Assembly (NCBI GenBank): GCA_016584305.1
Contig: JACEEZ010001728.1
Location: 1 to 64,000, forward strand
DNA: 64,000 nt
Origin: Chionoecetes opilio
Lineage: Eukaryota > Arthropoda > Malacostraca > Decapoda > Majidae
Direction: 5' to 3'
Each line of letters begins with the position of its first letter. Within the stretch, counting starts at the first letter, position 1. The notes under the pieces were generated by a model. The model made no database searches and was not told the origin of the DNA. It was given only the letters and a program-made list of their open reading frames with translations. A program made the translations under genes and the position numbers. Shown piece after piece: positions 24,456-37,237 of this stretch.

Positions 24456-25600
24456 TTATGAAATATCACGGGCGTCTATCCCAGTCATCCTGGTGGTATC
24501 ATAACCCATCCAGGAAAAAATAAAATTGCTTCCTCGCCGTTATAATTCGGGATCTCTTCGATGAAACGGGGAAAACTTCGGGGAGCTGAACCTGTAACGA
24601 GTTAACGAGTCTGCCTGTAAAAACAACCTTGGATGGGTATCACCGGTTTAAAATATTTAAGGTATAAGCTATGGGATATTGGGCGAGTCCACGGTGTCAA
24701 TTTTAAATATTTCCTCGGTATTTTGAATATGAAATCCTCGGGTGAATTTTGAAGCTCGGGTCAGCACCCACTAATCGACGAATCACCAATGATCCAATTT
24801 CTCGACTGGTCGTGCTTGATGCCTTACTTGGCTTTTATAATGAAGCTTCTTAAAATGTTCAATGATTTCGCTGGGGTTTCCTCATGGCAGTGGTTACCTC
24901 AGCCGGTGTTTTCCCTATTTCCTGTGTCGCCGTTGTGATTGATTGTTAGCTTGTGACCACTACCAGCGGAGTACGGAAAAGTACTCGAGTGTATTGTGGG
25001 CTGTCTATATTTGTACAGGCGAGCTTTTAGCGTTCTGATAAAACGTTCCGCGATGTGCTTTTTGTTTCTTGAGAATAAACGCTGTATGTTTTTTGTGTAC
25101 TTCCTAAAGGACCCACTGAAGTTGTCGATTGTAAAATCTTGCCGTTTGATCCACCGAAAAGCCCTTCGGACACCCCTTTAAAGGCTGTTCATCCTCCTCC
25201 AGCACGCGTCTTTCATGGCCGCTAGCCATGGAATTTCCGTCTTTGGCGTTTTAGGTCAAAGGTTTTGCATACCTGGAAAATGAATCGAGGCATACTAGAA
25301 TTGATAACTATGGCTTGGATGTACGGCGATAAAAAACTCTATGTCTGCCAAATCTGCTGCTATGATAACCCGGGGTTTGGGGCCTGGAGAATGGCCTTCT
25401 CCTGGTAAATTTTTTGGGTTGAATTTGTGCAGAGTGTATGTAGGTGTCGGGGAGTTTTCCAGAAACTCTGGCACCGTCTTTCAAGGAAATGTTGTCTAAT
25501 GGTCTCGCTGCCTTCATATAGCGGCCTGGCGCCCCACATAGGCTTCAAGGTTGCGTAAGGATATGGTAAGTTTCTCTAACTAAAAAATGTTTTTTCGAAC
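24456..25600 (-). pseudogene. Maverick/Polinton-type integrase (rve core plus chromodomain)
   Basis: Following the minus strand across frame changes gives, in order: a GARPLYEG word and a DTYIHS word like the N-terminal Zn-binding region (25,400-25,540); AADLADIE with the first catalytic Asp (about 25,336-25,360); LVCLDSFSRYAKPL (about 25,265-25,308); SVDQTARFYN with the second Asp (about 25,130-25,165); AERFIRTLKARLYKY with the catalytic Glu (about 25,005-25,052); TEEIFKI (near 24,700); and a chromodomain-like end, GYDTT...DARDIS, stopping at 24,456-24,458. This is the D,D(35)E plan of retroviral-type integrases with the C-terminal chromodomain usual in Polintons. In the family it joins the element's ends to target DNA. 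At least six frame changes, several in homopolymers, make it non-functional as read. Confidence 0.85.
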
Positions 25601-25666
25601 GGGGAACAAAAGTTGCATTACGGCGCCATGACGACACAACCTCGCCAGGGTCCTTTCGTTGACCAA

Positions 25667-26002
25667 TTATTTGATCTGAGAGTGACACACTCTTTTCGGT
25701 TCCCTTGGGTAGTTTTTATAGCAAACATCTGCTAAAATATAACCGTAGGTTTTCCCCGCGACGGCGCGTTTTATTGCACTCAGGAAGAGCTTGGTCTTCT
25801 CGCGACCATACAGCTGCCGGCCCAAAAAAGTTTCAATCTGACCGAGGATTCCCTTTGTTTTCAGCAAAAAAGAAAGTGAGTGCAGTTGAGCGGAGATACT
25901 TCCGGGCATACTTGTCCTGCATAAATAAATTTGAGAAATCAAAATAGCACTAATCCCGAGGTTGTCTTCCCTTAATGAAGACATTGGCACCGTTTTCATC
26001 AT
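25667..26002 (-). pseudogene. unrecognised 111-codon frame between integrase and penton
   Basis: The frame is open from a Met at 26,002, has mixed composition with a Leu/Ile-rich middle, and sits between the integrase and penton relics on the same strand. I do not recognise a domain. A Polinton cysteine protease would be expected somewhere in this element, but I see no convincing H-W or N-x-D catalytic words here. A second short frame (26,120-26,311 minus) with a GGFLWLV word lies just upstream in the same direction. Function unassigned. Confidence 0.3.
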
Positions 26003-26399
26003 TGCGCACCCAGCTGCAAAAAATTGTCATCATACACTCCCAGTACCCTTGTCCTGCGCGAAGGAGGCAACCTTCCACTTCGGGATCTATTATGTCCTTA
26101 CTGGACTGTTACTTTATCTCTAAGGTTCTCTGGTAGGTCTTGAATGGGATGACGCATCGTACCCAAATAAGGATTCTGTAAAACCTGCCACTGTATTTCT
26201 TAATAATCGTTGTAACCAAGTTCCGTCTTTACCCCGAACAGATTGCACCAGCCACAAAAATCCGCCACGCGTTCGGGAGGGAAATAAATCGAACAGGTTC
26301 TCTCCTAGCAATCGTCCATGACGACTGTCGCGTGACGACCATGACCACCACCACCACCCCTCTTAGGCCTCTTAGGCTATAGTTTTTGTTTTTTTGTTT

Positions 26400-27060
26400 T
26401 TTTTTTTTTTTTTCAATAGACAGGAGGACAGAGTGGGGCGACGAAAAGTGTAAAACCGATGGTCGCCGACGATGTTCACTTCAAAATAGATTTTGCGTCC
26501 ATACTGATCTGTCACCCGACCACGGCAATGGAAATCAATGTATTCTTGGGACGAATTTTTGTATAAAGGCCTTCTGAACAGAAGTAATAAATTATTACTG
26601 CCGCCGTAATAACCTAACGGCAAAGTTGCTAGTATGTTCACTGTTTGCGCCGCAAATCGTGTAGGTGGTATAGCGTCGCAATATAAATGTAGATAATATA
26701 CATCCGCGTGGGGTTCAGGGGGGAAGTGAGCGTTGATATTTCTCAACTCAAAAGCCCCGAGGTTCGTCTGTTACAAAAAATCTGTCCATAATATTGATTA
26801 GGAAGAAACCCTAATATGGCGGCTAGTCGAGTTTGAATAATAAAATTACTTCTGCAATAATGCACCGCATTACACCCCCTCTATGAACGTTTGTGATAAC
26901 CGACGTAATTTTTGTTGTAGCTCAATACCCACCGTGCTTCATTAAAATAAGTTTTGTAATTTGAAAATCCAAATAAGGATTTTATATAGCCAAGCCAGTA
27001 TGTGTTAAGTTCTTTCCACAATGCAACTTATTCTTTACTAGTGATATTTTCTAGTGTGGT
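26400..27060 (-). pseudogene. Polinton penton-like (minor capsid) relic
   Basis: The clearest part is a frame from Met at 26,746. It has YYLHLYCDAI near its start, then LLLLFRRPLYK, then VTDQYGRKIYFE and a closing FYTFRRP. This follows the family order of the Polinton/adintovirus penton protein: an L-Y-V-Y-C-D strand, a P-x-Y-x-P segment, a T/R-D-x-x-G-R-x-I/V-x-F strand and an L-H-F-R-R end. In another frame just upstream (26,800-26,830) RLAAILGF matches the L-A-x-L-L-G-F motif that precedes it in the family. In virions this protein would occupy the vertices. The frame now ends in a Lys-rich tail coded by a poly-T tract (26,385-26,415), which also shows that the end has been altered. The identification rests on motif order, not on a search. 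Confidence 0.6.
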
Positions 27061-27559
27061 TCGGAGTGAGTATCGCAATTGTATTTTATACCGCGTCTAC
27101 CCTCGCCGCCGCCGTCAGTTATATTATTGATTTTTTCTTTTTTTCCAAATAGACTTTACGACAGCCTCAGCATCGTCTTTGTTGAGAGTATATACTTCTC
27201 TAGGTATAAAAATACCATGCAAAGGCAACTCATACTCTCGGTGGGATTGAAGGTAAGCGGAATGATGTCATTTATTGAAACACCACAGGGAACGTTTTCC
27301 TGGATACAGGGCTCTGCACACTAAACTACTCGGGTACCAGTATATATTCTCCTCTGCACTCGCAATGGTTGAAGGATGCAAAATTGCCGCTGCTTTAACA
27401 TTAGGCCTTCGGCTTTGTAAACCACGAAAAAAAAAAAAAAAAAACGAGGGCTAACCCCCCCTTTTTTTTTAAAACCCCCCTCCCCCCCCACCCCCCCCCC
27501 CCTACCTACCTACCTAATACCTACTACTACTACCGCTAGTACTCGCTTCCTCGCGGGAA
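27061..27559. other. interior spacer with homopolymers
   Basis: Unique-looking sequence, then an A run at 27,427-27,445, a C-rich run at 27,476-27,503 and a short CTAC tract. No gene is recognised in it. Confidence 0.35.
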
Positions 27560-27840
27560 TCCAGTGAGGAGGGGAGAGGAAAATCTCAAGCATTGGGAGG
27601 AGGAAGAAGGAGGAAGAGACAGAAAAAGACGGAGGCAGACGGGCCAAGCTGCCTCTGCCCATCGTGCTGGTGGGCGCCGGTTGTGCCGTTTCATCGTGAA
27701 CCCCCGCGGCAGCGGCGACACGAGGGCAATGCCAACGGCGGCAGAGGGCATGCCAACGGCGGCGGGCGGCGCGAGGGCAAAGACCGCGGGCGGCGGCCGG
27801 CGGCGGCGGCGCGGGGTGACGAGGGCAATAACTCCGCCCC
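27560..27840. repeat. GC-rich GGC/GCG segment
   Basis: GC-rich sequence rich in GGCGGC words sits inside an otherwise average region. Overlapping frames on three readings (27,564-28,046 plus, 27,536-27,898 minus) are products of the composition. It may be a separate insertion within the Polinton-like block. Confidence 0.5.
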
Positions 27841-27974
27841 CCTTACTTGTTTTGTTGTGTGTTGTTGTGTTGTTGTTGTTGTATGGTCTTCCTAACATTT
27901 ACCTTCTCTTTCATTCTGTACTCAGTATTTCCAACGCCGTTTCCTCCATAAAATCACACTCACTATGGCGTGTG

Positions 27975-28110
27975 ACATTATTATTATTATTATTATTTAT
28001 ACTACTACTAGTAGTAGTAGTAGTAAGTAGAGTTAGTAGTAGTTGAGTAGTAGTAGTTAGTAGTAGTAGTAGTAGTAGTAGTAGGGTAGTAGTAGTAGAA
28101 AAAAAAAAAA
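27975..28110. repeat. (TTA)n and (TAG)n microsatellite
   Basis: Tracts of TTA then TAG trinucleotides end in an A run. They interrupt the polymerase relic on its 3' side (minus strand). Confidence 0.92.
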
Positions 28111-28129
28111 AAACAAACTAGTAGTAGTT

Positions 28130-30160
28130 ATGGCGCTGCATTCGCTGAAGCGAGGAAATCGGGATGTCCATAACTCTAGTGAATATCCGGAAGGATTGCC
28201 GGGAAGTGGTTGATCAGAGAGCAAATGAACTCTTTTATCTATCACAAGCGGTGGAGCCTGTCTCTTAATAACGTGGGCAACATATGACCTGAATGTTACG
28301 TATACTAGGTCACTTCAGTGGCATCTTTCTGGACTCCTTGCAGTACCTGCCTGTATTTCTCATGTAGGTGTAGTGTTCTGAGCTCATTGAGGAATGCCTT
28401 TAGCCCTCCATAATTTCACCACACCACCCGTTGCCATCCTGCAGGTGGGATCACGGCAGTTTGTGACAGAGTACCATTTTGGTTTTAGGACACAGCATTT
28501 CTTTAATGTGTTTTGCCCCCACTTCTGACTAACGTAACCGTCAGCCCGTCTTGGAATGTGTCAATGTAACGGATGGTCTACAGGAAAATTACTGAAATCC
28601 ATAAACCTCTCTATTAAGGGAGAGAATAGAATCAATGATATCTGAATGATTAGAGCGCAACTAGCGCAGAGTCGTGTCCCCGTAAATGAAAGATAGTTGG
28701 TCGGCTCGGCAGGCGTTAGAAGGGGTATTCGTAGTCTACTAGAAAACTCATACATTCTACTTTAGCCAGCTCGAGAATCTGATACCCATGTTAGTTGGCT
28801 GGTTGACAGAGATCTACGCTTGCCGCGATGTATAATGACCCGTGTCATCTTTGAGAGGTATGAGTCTCTGGAACAAAGGAGTCGCACACCTACGTCGCAG
28901 CGCTTGTTTGTGGTAATGATCTCGGAAGTGACACTGTATTGAACAGGATCCCATTAGTGAAGTACCAAAGACACATTGAAATCATTTAAAAGCCTTGCCT
29001 GGGATTTACTATCAGTGTCTTCGCCGAGCTTGGGGTTACCCTCAATGAAAGGCTGGAGGTAGTGGGATAGTTGGGATTGTTGAACTGGTATATATCATTA
29101 ATTTGGGCCATTTTACCACCCTTTTTTTTAGGTAAAAACTGATCAAATGGAGACTACAGAGAACATTTTTCTGGGGCAGGTGGACCCACGGGCTTCCGCG
29201 ACTCGGGGGGAAGATTTGCCACCCTGTTTGCCGTATCAAAGATTACTGACTGTGACAGGTGCTGTTCTGTGTCAACTATACCATGTGATGAATTGTGCAG
29301 GGAAACTCATCCGTCATCCTGCCTCCCCGGGCCAGCTCGGGTCGATGGGTGAGAGATCACAATGGACCAGTATCCTACACTTCCATCTGCATCAATAGTT
29401 GCTATGTTATGACTCATCAAACCACTCCTTCTTTCACAGGGGTAAGTTCTTAAAGTCTCTTTCTGGAAAGCGTTACCATCGCGCCGGGATTAGAGGGGAC
29501 TGTTCTTGTCAAGGTACACAATGTGACGAGGAATTTCCGATCAAGGATTGAAATCAGGATTGACATGGACGGTCATCCTTGGTTGTCCTGCCATTGAAAA
29601 ATCTGACAATCAAGCGTGTGCTTTCAGTATCAAACCCATATCAAGCTCATATGAAAGCCATGGGGGGAGTATCGCCGATGACTGACACCATAACGTAGTA
29701 CACCTCCGGCAGAGGGACACCGAGATAGTTTGGTCCAAGGCTTGGTGTGATTCCATGATGGCGGTGTTTATCACTGCTATCGCGGAATGATTTATGACAA
29801 AGTTGACAAATTTTTCCTCGAAAATTGTTTTCCGTCTCGCGTGTCATGACCATGGGGGTAGGTAAGTCTTTGTTTTTAAGTGTCCAGGTCTAGGCTAGGA
29901 CTTCCAGAAATGAGAACGGCGTGGGGCCATGTATGTCTGTTTATGACAATAGATCCTGGACGTGTCCAAGATACAATAGGCGCTAAGCCATGGCGCGGTG
30001 ACGATGATAAATTATACGTGCTGTCTTTTTCCGCCGGATCAAGAATTGACTCAAAAATCAAAGTAAGCCGTGTGAGATGGAGGATAAGTTCTTTCGGTGA
30101 TAGTGAATCAAGGATGTTGACCCTTTTCAGGGAACATAGTTCTGATTTAGTTGGCAATAA
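28130..30160 (-). pseudogene. protein-primed type DNA polymerase B relic
   Basis: Minus-strand words in order: FESILDP at about 30,035-30,056, the D/E-F-E-S-I-L exonuclease I region (the preceding Asp is one frame away across a T run); KICQLCHKSF followed by KHRHH at about 29,755-29,812, the zinc motif that follows it in this family; GFDT...RLIV at about 29,600-29,640, like the H-N-x-x-G-Y-D-x-H-L-I exonuclease II region; NMGIRF..WL at about 28,770-28,798; and a YVTFRSYVAHVIK stretch near 28,265-28,300 where motif A is expected. Palm motifs B and C are not seen, so the gene ends or is cut near the (TAG)n tract. In Polintons this enzyme replicates the element from a protein primer. As read it is broken in many places. 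Confidence 0.7.
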
Positions 30161-30299
30161 TTTGGTGGTTCCTCTAATTCACCAGTCCTTGACCTTCATT
30201 AAACAGGTTTTGCCCCCAGAAATGAGGAAAAATGGTTCAAAGAGTTCCTTTCAGGCTCTTTTAATTCTAAAAAATCTAAGCAAAAATGTATGAAGTCTT

Positions 30300-31880
30300 T
30301 GATGAGGCGCAAAAATGCTTTACCTTCTAGCAAAAATTAACGGGACAAATTTTCCGCTACCCGCCCGACCCACCCTTACGACATACGTGTATCTTGCTTG
30401 TTTGTTTTTTCACTAAAACCATTCCTTCTTACTTTTCCGCTCCTCCTCATCCTCTCTTTCTCGCGTTTCTTGATCCTCCTCCTCCTCCTCCTCCTCTCTC
30501 TACTCATGGTAGAAAATCGCGATACACGTTAATTGATACATCATTCAACCGCCTCTATGGAACAATATCATCCCATCCCAGTGGAAAGCAATATCGGTAT
30601 GGTTAACCACTTTTGGACACGCGGAGGGGGTATGTTTTTCGATAGGGACGAAATTGTCTGGGGATTTTCTGCCGCCAGCAGAAAAAAAGTAAGCCGACAA
30701 AACCCATGTCGCCTGAGGGGTTGAACTACTAAATTACTACCTCGGGAAAATTCAGAGGATTACTGATTTTGATTCCCAAGACTGAACTCCTTCCTGTTTT
30801 AGCCAGCATGACTTTAAAAAGGTTAATTTATTAATAACATGAAGCCTAAACCTTCAACTTCAAGTTAAAGGTCGGCTCTAAACGTCATTTATATAAACCA
30901 CAACTCATCGACAAATTGCGGACTTCAGCTCCTATCATCCCCAATCGCGATGGCATAAGAGGTAAAATATTCCACTTGCAAAAAATACACATCGTCCCCC
31001 ATGTCGCCTGCATGCGGGCAATTGAAAAGCGCATGTCTGCATAGGCTCTGACTTGAGGGGGGGAGAAAGCCCTACCTTGAATCTCCAAAAAAGAAATCTT
31101 TACAAGTTCTTCCCTATTATTTTGCAGGAATAACCTTCGGGATCAAAGGCATCTTCGGGCGGTATGCAAATATAAAATAACCACGGCACCACCAAAAATG
31201 AGTTGGCGGTCCGCTACGTGAATAGTCTGGCGCGGAATGCTTCTTCTTCTTCTTCTTCTACTAAACACCCCACCGACCCCACCACATAGACAACCACCAC
31301 CACCACCACCACCCTATAATAATTCCCCGGGGAGCCTGCATCACTTCCTTCTTTTCTTCTTCTTCTTCTTCGGGCTTTCATCTTCTTGTCTTCTTCTTCA
31401 GTTAATATTCATAAGCTCAAAGGAGAGTACAGCGGTAATTGAACTGTCATTCACGGCACTTCAAGGTTCAAACGGAGAGATTTTATTGCCACCTCCGAGA
31501 CAGGGTATTTCTAATAAACTACTACACAGGCCTCTTCACTGTCATTTGTCACTCGATTCACTGCCCAGGCTCAGAGGAGACACCCGCCCTTCAGCCGTGT
31601 CATTTTTTCATGCCAATCACTTCAACACATACCTCCTCAGTTTCAATAAACCATCACTCGATCATGGCAAGACTCTGAGAAGACACGCCTGTCATTTCAT
31701 CCCATCACTTTCAAGGCTCATGCGGAGAGGGACACATTCTCATCGCTGGACAAATCAATTTCGGATATATAAGTCATTTTGACATGAGATGAAGGAAAAG
31801 ACATCTTCCACCGCGTAAATACATGTTCACTTCGATAACGCGCCAACTGCAACGGAAAAAACCAAAACCAACCAAACAGG
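30300..31880. other. right flank of the Polinton-like block
   Basis: Unrecognised sequence. It may still belong to the element (polymerase N-terminus or an unknown gene). Frames at 30,394-30,724 plus and 30,885-31,088 minus have no domain. TTC and CAC short repeats lie at 31,240-31,400. No terminal repeat could be identified. Confidence 0.35.
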
Positions 31881-31904
31881 GTGAGGACACCCCCCCCCCC
31901 ACGT

Positions 31905-31977
31905 CGGTTAAACAATCAATATTTTCCGATGGAATATAAAGCCTCTCGGCCTACACTCTCTCTCTTCTATCTCTCCT

Positions 31978-32024
<47 letters not shown>

Positions 32025-32049
32025 CTTTCTCTCTCTCTCTCTAATCTCT

Positions 32050-32085
<36 letters not shown>

Positions 32086-32506
32086 TGACGTACCTTCGTG
32101 GAGTGAACACAAAAGGGGTGGGGAGACCCCACCCCAACAGCGGTGCGAAGTAAATTAATTAAATCAAACATCTCACGCCATATTAGGTGTTTACAGAATA
32201 CAGCTTCAATACATTTCCAAGAAATCATAGGTTATGACTCAATTATTTAGAATTAAGTTTTATAAGTTAGGACAGTAAGTCTTTCAATATAATAAAAACA
32301 AATTAAATAAAAAAACTATTTTCTCACAACCCCATCTCTCGTCTCGCTTCTCTCTCTCTACTCTCCGTATCTGTCTCTGTCCTCCGTCTCTGTCTCTGTC
32401 TCTGTCTCTGTATCTGTCTCTGTCTCTGTCTCTGTCTCTGTCTCTGTCTCAGTCTCCTGATCTCTGTCTCTGTCTCTCTCTCTCTCTCTCTCTCCTCTCT
32501 ATCTCT

Positions 32507-32543
<37 letters not shown>

Positions 32544-32625
32544 CTCTCTCTCACAAGACAACCTTCGTGGACTGAACACAAAGGGGTGAGGGAGTATCCA
32601 CGGCGGTAAAAAAAAATCAAATATT

Positions 32626-32670
<45 letters not shown>

Positions 32671-33045
32671 TTCTCTCTCTCTCTCTCTACTCTCTCTCTC
32701 CTCGCTCTCTCTCTCTCTCTCTCTCTCTCCACTCTCTCTCTCTCTCTATCTTACCACACTACCTGCCAATATAATCAATATGGGCATGGGAGGGTACCAC
32801 CCACCCCCCCACCAGGGTGGTCGACATTGGCGCTGTACGGATTGGAGGGGGGGCGGAGGAGATCTCTCTCTCATCTAATGGAGGGCGTCCCCCCCCAAAC
32901 CAGGGTGGTCGACATTGGCGGGTACGGATTTGAGTGGGGGGGGGGTTTGACACCTGTGGGAGGGGGGGTTCGGAACACCTGTCCATCTTAAGGGGAGGGG
33001 TAACCACCCCCAACCAGGGTGGTAGACATTGGCTACTTTGCTATC
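31905..33045 (-). repeat. modular (GA)n composite repeat, copy 3 (inverted)
   Basis: Read on the minus strand: module A (33,045-32,765, 'accaccctggttggggg' blocks), GA tract (32,755-32,630), B (32,620-32,550), GA tract with CAGAGA words (32,545-32,345), C (32,335-32,155), D (32,150-32,085), GA tract (32,080-31,955), and E (31,950-31,905). The order equals the first half of the other two copies. Confidence 0.85.
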
Positions 33046-33880
33046 TACTCGTAAAATAGAGAATAATGGGTAGAAGTTGACTATGTGTGGGAGGTACTGT
33101 AAAAAGGGAAGGGTGTATTAATCACACATGGAAAAATATTAGCAATTTTGTCAATTATGACTTTGTTTATGAAATCAAATGTTTTTAAGGTACGAAAAAT
33201 TAGTTCAAATTACGGTACGGGGAACATTAATCGTACTAGTACGGTTACGATACAGATAGTCAGGTACGAACGGGAATTACGGGTTACTGGAATTTATTCG
33301 GAGGTACGAATTAGAAAAATATTACCGTACACGTACCGTTACTAACATACCTGCTGACAGGTCACCTCCCCTTGCACTCCAAACACTAACTCTTGAAGTG
33401 CGAGGAAACCTCCCACCTCAGGGAACGCTCTTCCCATCTCATCCGCAGCCCGGACATCCATGGTTGCCGCCGCCGCTGCTGCTGCGGTAGGTCAGATCTG
33501 CCCCTCTGGCCACTCTCACTCCACCGTGGGAGTTACCCCCCCCCCCCAGTTAGCTCCAACACACTGCCTTTTTTGTAATGACATAATTCCACAGGCGGAC
33601 TGCTATAGGCAAGAGCTCGCGTCAACCACAGTGTTGACAAAATATTAACAACAGAGTGCTGTAATTACCATCATGAACAAAGCGATGATGGCCATAATGA
33701 TGACGTCATGCCTTGCCAGCATCAGTAAATCCCTATGCAAAGAAAGATGGCGAAGGGCCGGGAGCAACGCCCCTGCCAGCCCGGGTCCGCCACGCGTTAA
33801 AATCTCTCCAATCTTATTACCTGTATATATCCTTTATTTAGTTATTCATTTATCTATTTATTCATCTACAAATCTAATTA
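33046..33880. other. unannotated stretch with TACG-rich cluster
   Basis: 33,185-33,345 is unusually rich in TACGG/GTACG words on both strands. The rest looks unique. Small frames (33,673-34,092) run into the CT repeat. No gene recognised. Confidence 0.4.
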
Positions 33881-33881
33881 C

Positions 33882-34053
<172 letters not shown>

Positions 34054-34110
34054 AAATATACATTCATGAATATATATGCATACTCGCATTGATATATACA
34101 TACATTACAG

Positions 34111-34256
<146 letters not shown>

Positions 34257-34410
34257 ACCATGAAATTTTCCCTTAAAAAATCTTGTAAATTATTCAAGAT
34301 TTGAACATCAGTGACAAAAAGTCAGAATAGAATATAAATTAGAAGAAAAAATGTCATATAATGAAAAAATTATGTCACTACATATTCACATAAACATGCA
34401 TATATTTTTT

Positions 34411-34417
<7 letters not shown>

Positions 34418-34490
<73 letters not shown>
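34418..34490. repeat. (AT)n microsatellite
   Basis: Perfect AT dinucleotide tract just left of the 0.69-kb palindrome. Confidence 0.97.
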
Positions 34491-34491
<1 letters not shown>

Positions 34492-34573
34492 CTCAAGCTA
34501 ACTCTTGGTAGCTTGGTAGCAAACTCTTATAGCTTATAACGTTATAACTTAAAGCTTATAACTTGGTAGCAAA

Positions 34574-35260
<687 letters not shown>

Positions 35261-35819
35261 TCGCGCATGTTCGTTCTCTTGCCACCAGTACTGTGGCATC
35301 CTTGTTTACATTTCGGAGCAGCCGACGCCACGCAAGACTTGTACGAACTACACATTGCAGTGAAATAAAGAGAAATTACCAATCTTGGGTGGTCAAGAGA
35401 TGTTGTAGCATCTCTGTGTGATATGTTTATGGAAAATAAGTGCTGTATATAGGGAATATAGCTGTATAATGTTGTAGAGTAATAGTAATATGGTGTAAAT
35501 GAGGAGAAAAATAAAGATGTGAGGAGGAAAATTTAGTTTTTAGAGTAGGGTACCTAGGAGAAATAAATGTTTTTACTCTAGATATACAAGACACGTGTAT
35601 GAAATGTATGGTACATGCGAGTTTTTTAGATTTGTTTACGTATGATTTAGATATATAGTTAAGTTTTGAGTTGTTGATGAGAAGTTATGACGGAAATTGT
35701 TGATAAAACATATTTAATAGGCTGCGCGTGTTTTTACTATATAAACGGGGATACTATGATGTATTCACACGGCCTTTAGTTAACAAATTGGGGTAAGGAG
35801 GCGTAGTGGCACTCTAGGC

Positions 35820-35936
35820 CAAAGGTTCTCAAAAATTTTGACCTGCGACCCCTCCAAAAAAATTGGAAAGACTTGCGCCCCCCCCCACACTCTTACCAAA
35901 GCAATTCTGACAATATGACACTTTTACATTTTTTTT

Positions 35937-35971
<35 letters not shown>

Positions 35972-36545
35972 CCACACACACATACACATACACATACATA
36001 CATACATACATACATACATACATACACACACACACATACACAGTCGTATTGATCCGTATCATAACATTCTAAGTATAATATATTTGGTAAAACATTATGA
36101 ATACTTAAATTATACCGTAATCAGCGTATATCCTGTAGTCTTGCTTTAGACGCATCGAAAAAATAAGTCTAACCTAAATAAAGTTTAGACTTGTGATGTG
36201 GATTTGTAATGCATTAACAAGGGTCGGGCAGCGATGATACAAGTAGCCTACCTGTGTATAGCTACTGGACGTGTTAGCGTGGTGGTGAGGGCTTCACGGT
36301 AAGGGGAGGGAGGACAAAGGACCAACTTTTTTCTCAGAGTCAGATTATGTATCTGTTCTTTTTTATTAACAATTTATTAAAGCCTAGGAAGTTATAATAA
36401 TTTTGTTTTATACTGATAATATATATAAAAAAATAATAATAAATTATGAATATTGTGCATTTTGCACATTCCAGAAATCTCGCAACCCCTCAGAAGACTT
36501 TTGCGACCCCTCGTGGGGTTGCGACCCCCAGTTTGAGAACCCCTG
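35820..36545. mobile_element. hAT-type MITE with 8-bp TSD
   Basis: The left end starts CAAAGGTTCTCAAA. The right end in reverse starts CAGGGGTTCTCAAACTGGGG. The 8-bp word CTCTAGGC flanks both sides exactly (35,812-35,819 and 36,546-36,553). An 8-bp duplication and a CAGGGGTTCTC-type end are typical of hAT elements. The inside is non-coding and contains (AC)n and (ACAT)n tracts (about 35,945-36,042). Confidence 0.88.
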
Positions 36546-36553
36546 CTCTAGGC

Positions 36554-37105
36554 CATAGTCTCTTTATCCTCCACTCTCCAACAGAGTGGCAGCCGCTAAT
36601 CTCAAGGTTACTGTTACTGAACTCAACTCATTGCCTCGTGCGCCATACTGCAGTAAGCATATACGCGCTCTTCTCTGTCACCCACGAGCACAATCAACTT
36701 TCTTTGAAAGAGAACAGTATTGCAGCAGCCTACTGCGTAATGGCGTCCAGTCACATCAGTGTGGTTTGGGATTACGTATTTCGAGATTATCTCTAATGAC
36801 ATTGCAAAGTGTAAACCTTGCAATAATAATTATTCATGTAAGATATTATCATGTAATTATTTGTTTAAGAATGGGTCCTCGTCCCGAAACCTGAAAACAT
36901 AGAAAATTGAATGGAATTTACTTTAGACATTCATATTTTTATGGCTGAAGTATTACAATACATACAAAATATTTCAGTTACGTGTATGATATCAAAAATA
37001 GTGTATTACTTGAAATATTATGTAATATTCGCAATTCGCATCCACATTCGCGAATATTAAAATCAAATATTCGCATTCGCATTCGCGAATACGGAAAATA
37101 GACAT
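36554..37105. other. unannotated stretch
   Basis: Unique-looking sequence with overlapping short frames (36,446-36,894) that show no domain. Toward 37,030-37,105 there are several 'attcgcattcgcgaat' words like those in the palindrome at 34.8 kb. Confidence 0.4.
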
Positions 37106-37116
37106 TCGGTCCATCA

Positions 37117-37237
<121 letters not shown>

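Larger units (their letters stand above)
20230..30300 (-). mobile_element. Maverick/Polinton-like element, frame-broken
   Basis: A ~10-kb block holds minus-strand relics of the diagnostic Maverick/Polinton gene set: an integrase with DDE residues and a chromodomain-like tail (24,456-25,600), a penton-like minor capsid protein (26,400-27,060), a protein-primed type DNA polymerase B (28,130-30,160), and a possible double jelly-roll major capsid (20,230-20,900). In this family the polymerase copies the element, the integrase inserts it, and the capsid genes imply a virus-like stage. Every gene switches frame many times. No terminal inverted repeats or 6-bp target duplication could be found by eye, so the borders are only approximate. 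A (TAG)n tract at 27,980-28,095 and a GC-rich segment at 27,560-27,840 interrupt it. Confidence 0.75.

Noticed and set aside
25667..26002. Polinton cysteine protease
   Set aside because: Expected in such an element, but I could not find its catalytic words in this frame or its neighbours.
27564..28046. 160-codon plus-strand frame
   Set aside because: Arises from a GC-rich segment followed by a TTA/TAG tract; no domain.
29880..30293. 137-codon plus-strand frame
   Set aside because: It lies opposite the polymerase B relic, whose minus-strand words (FESILDP and the zinc motif) explain the region better.
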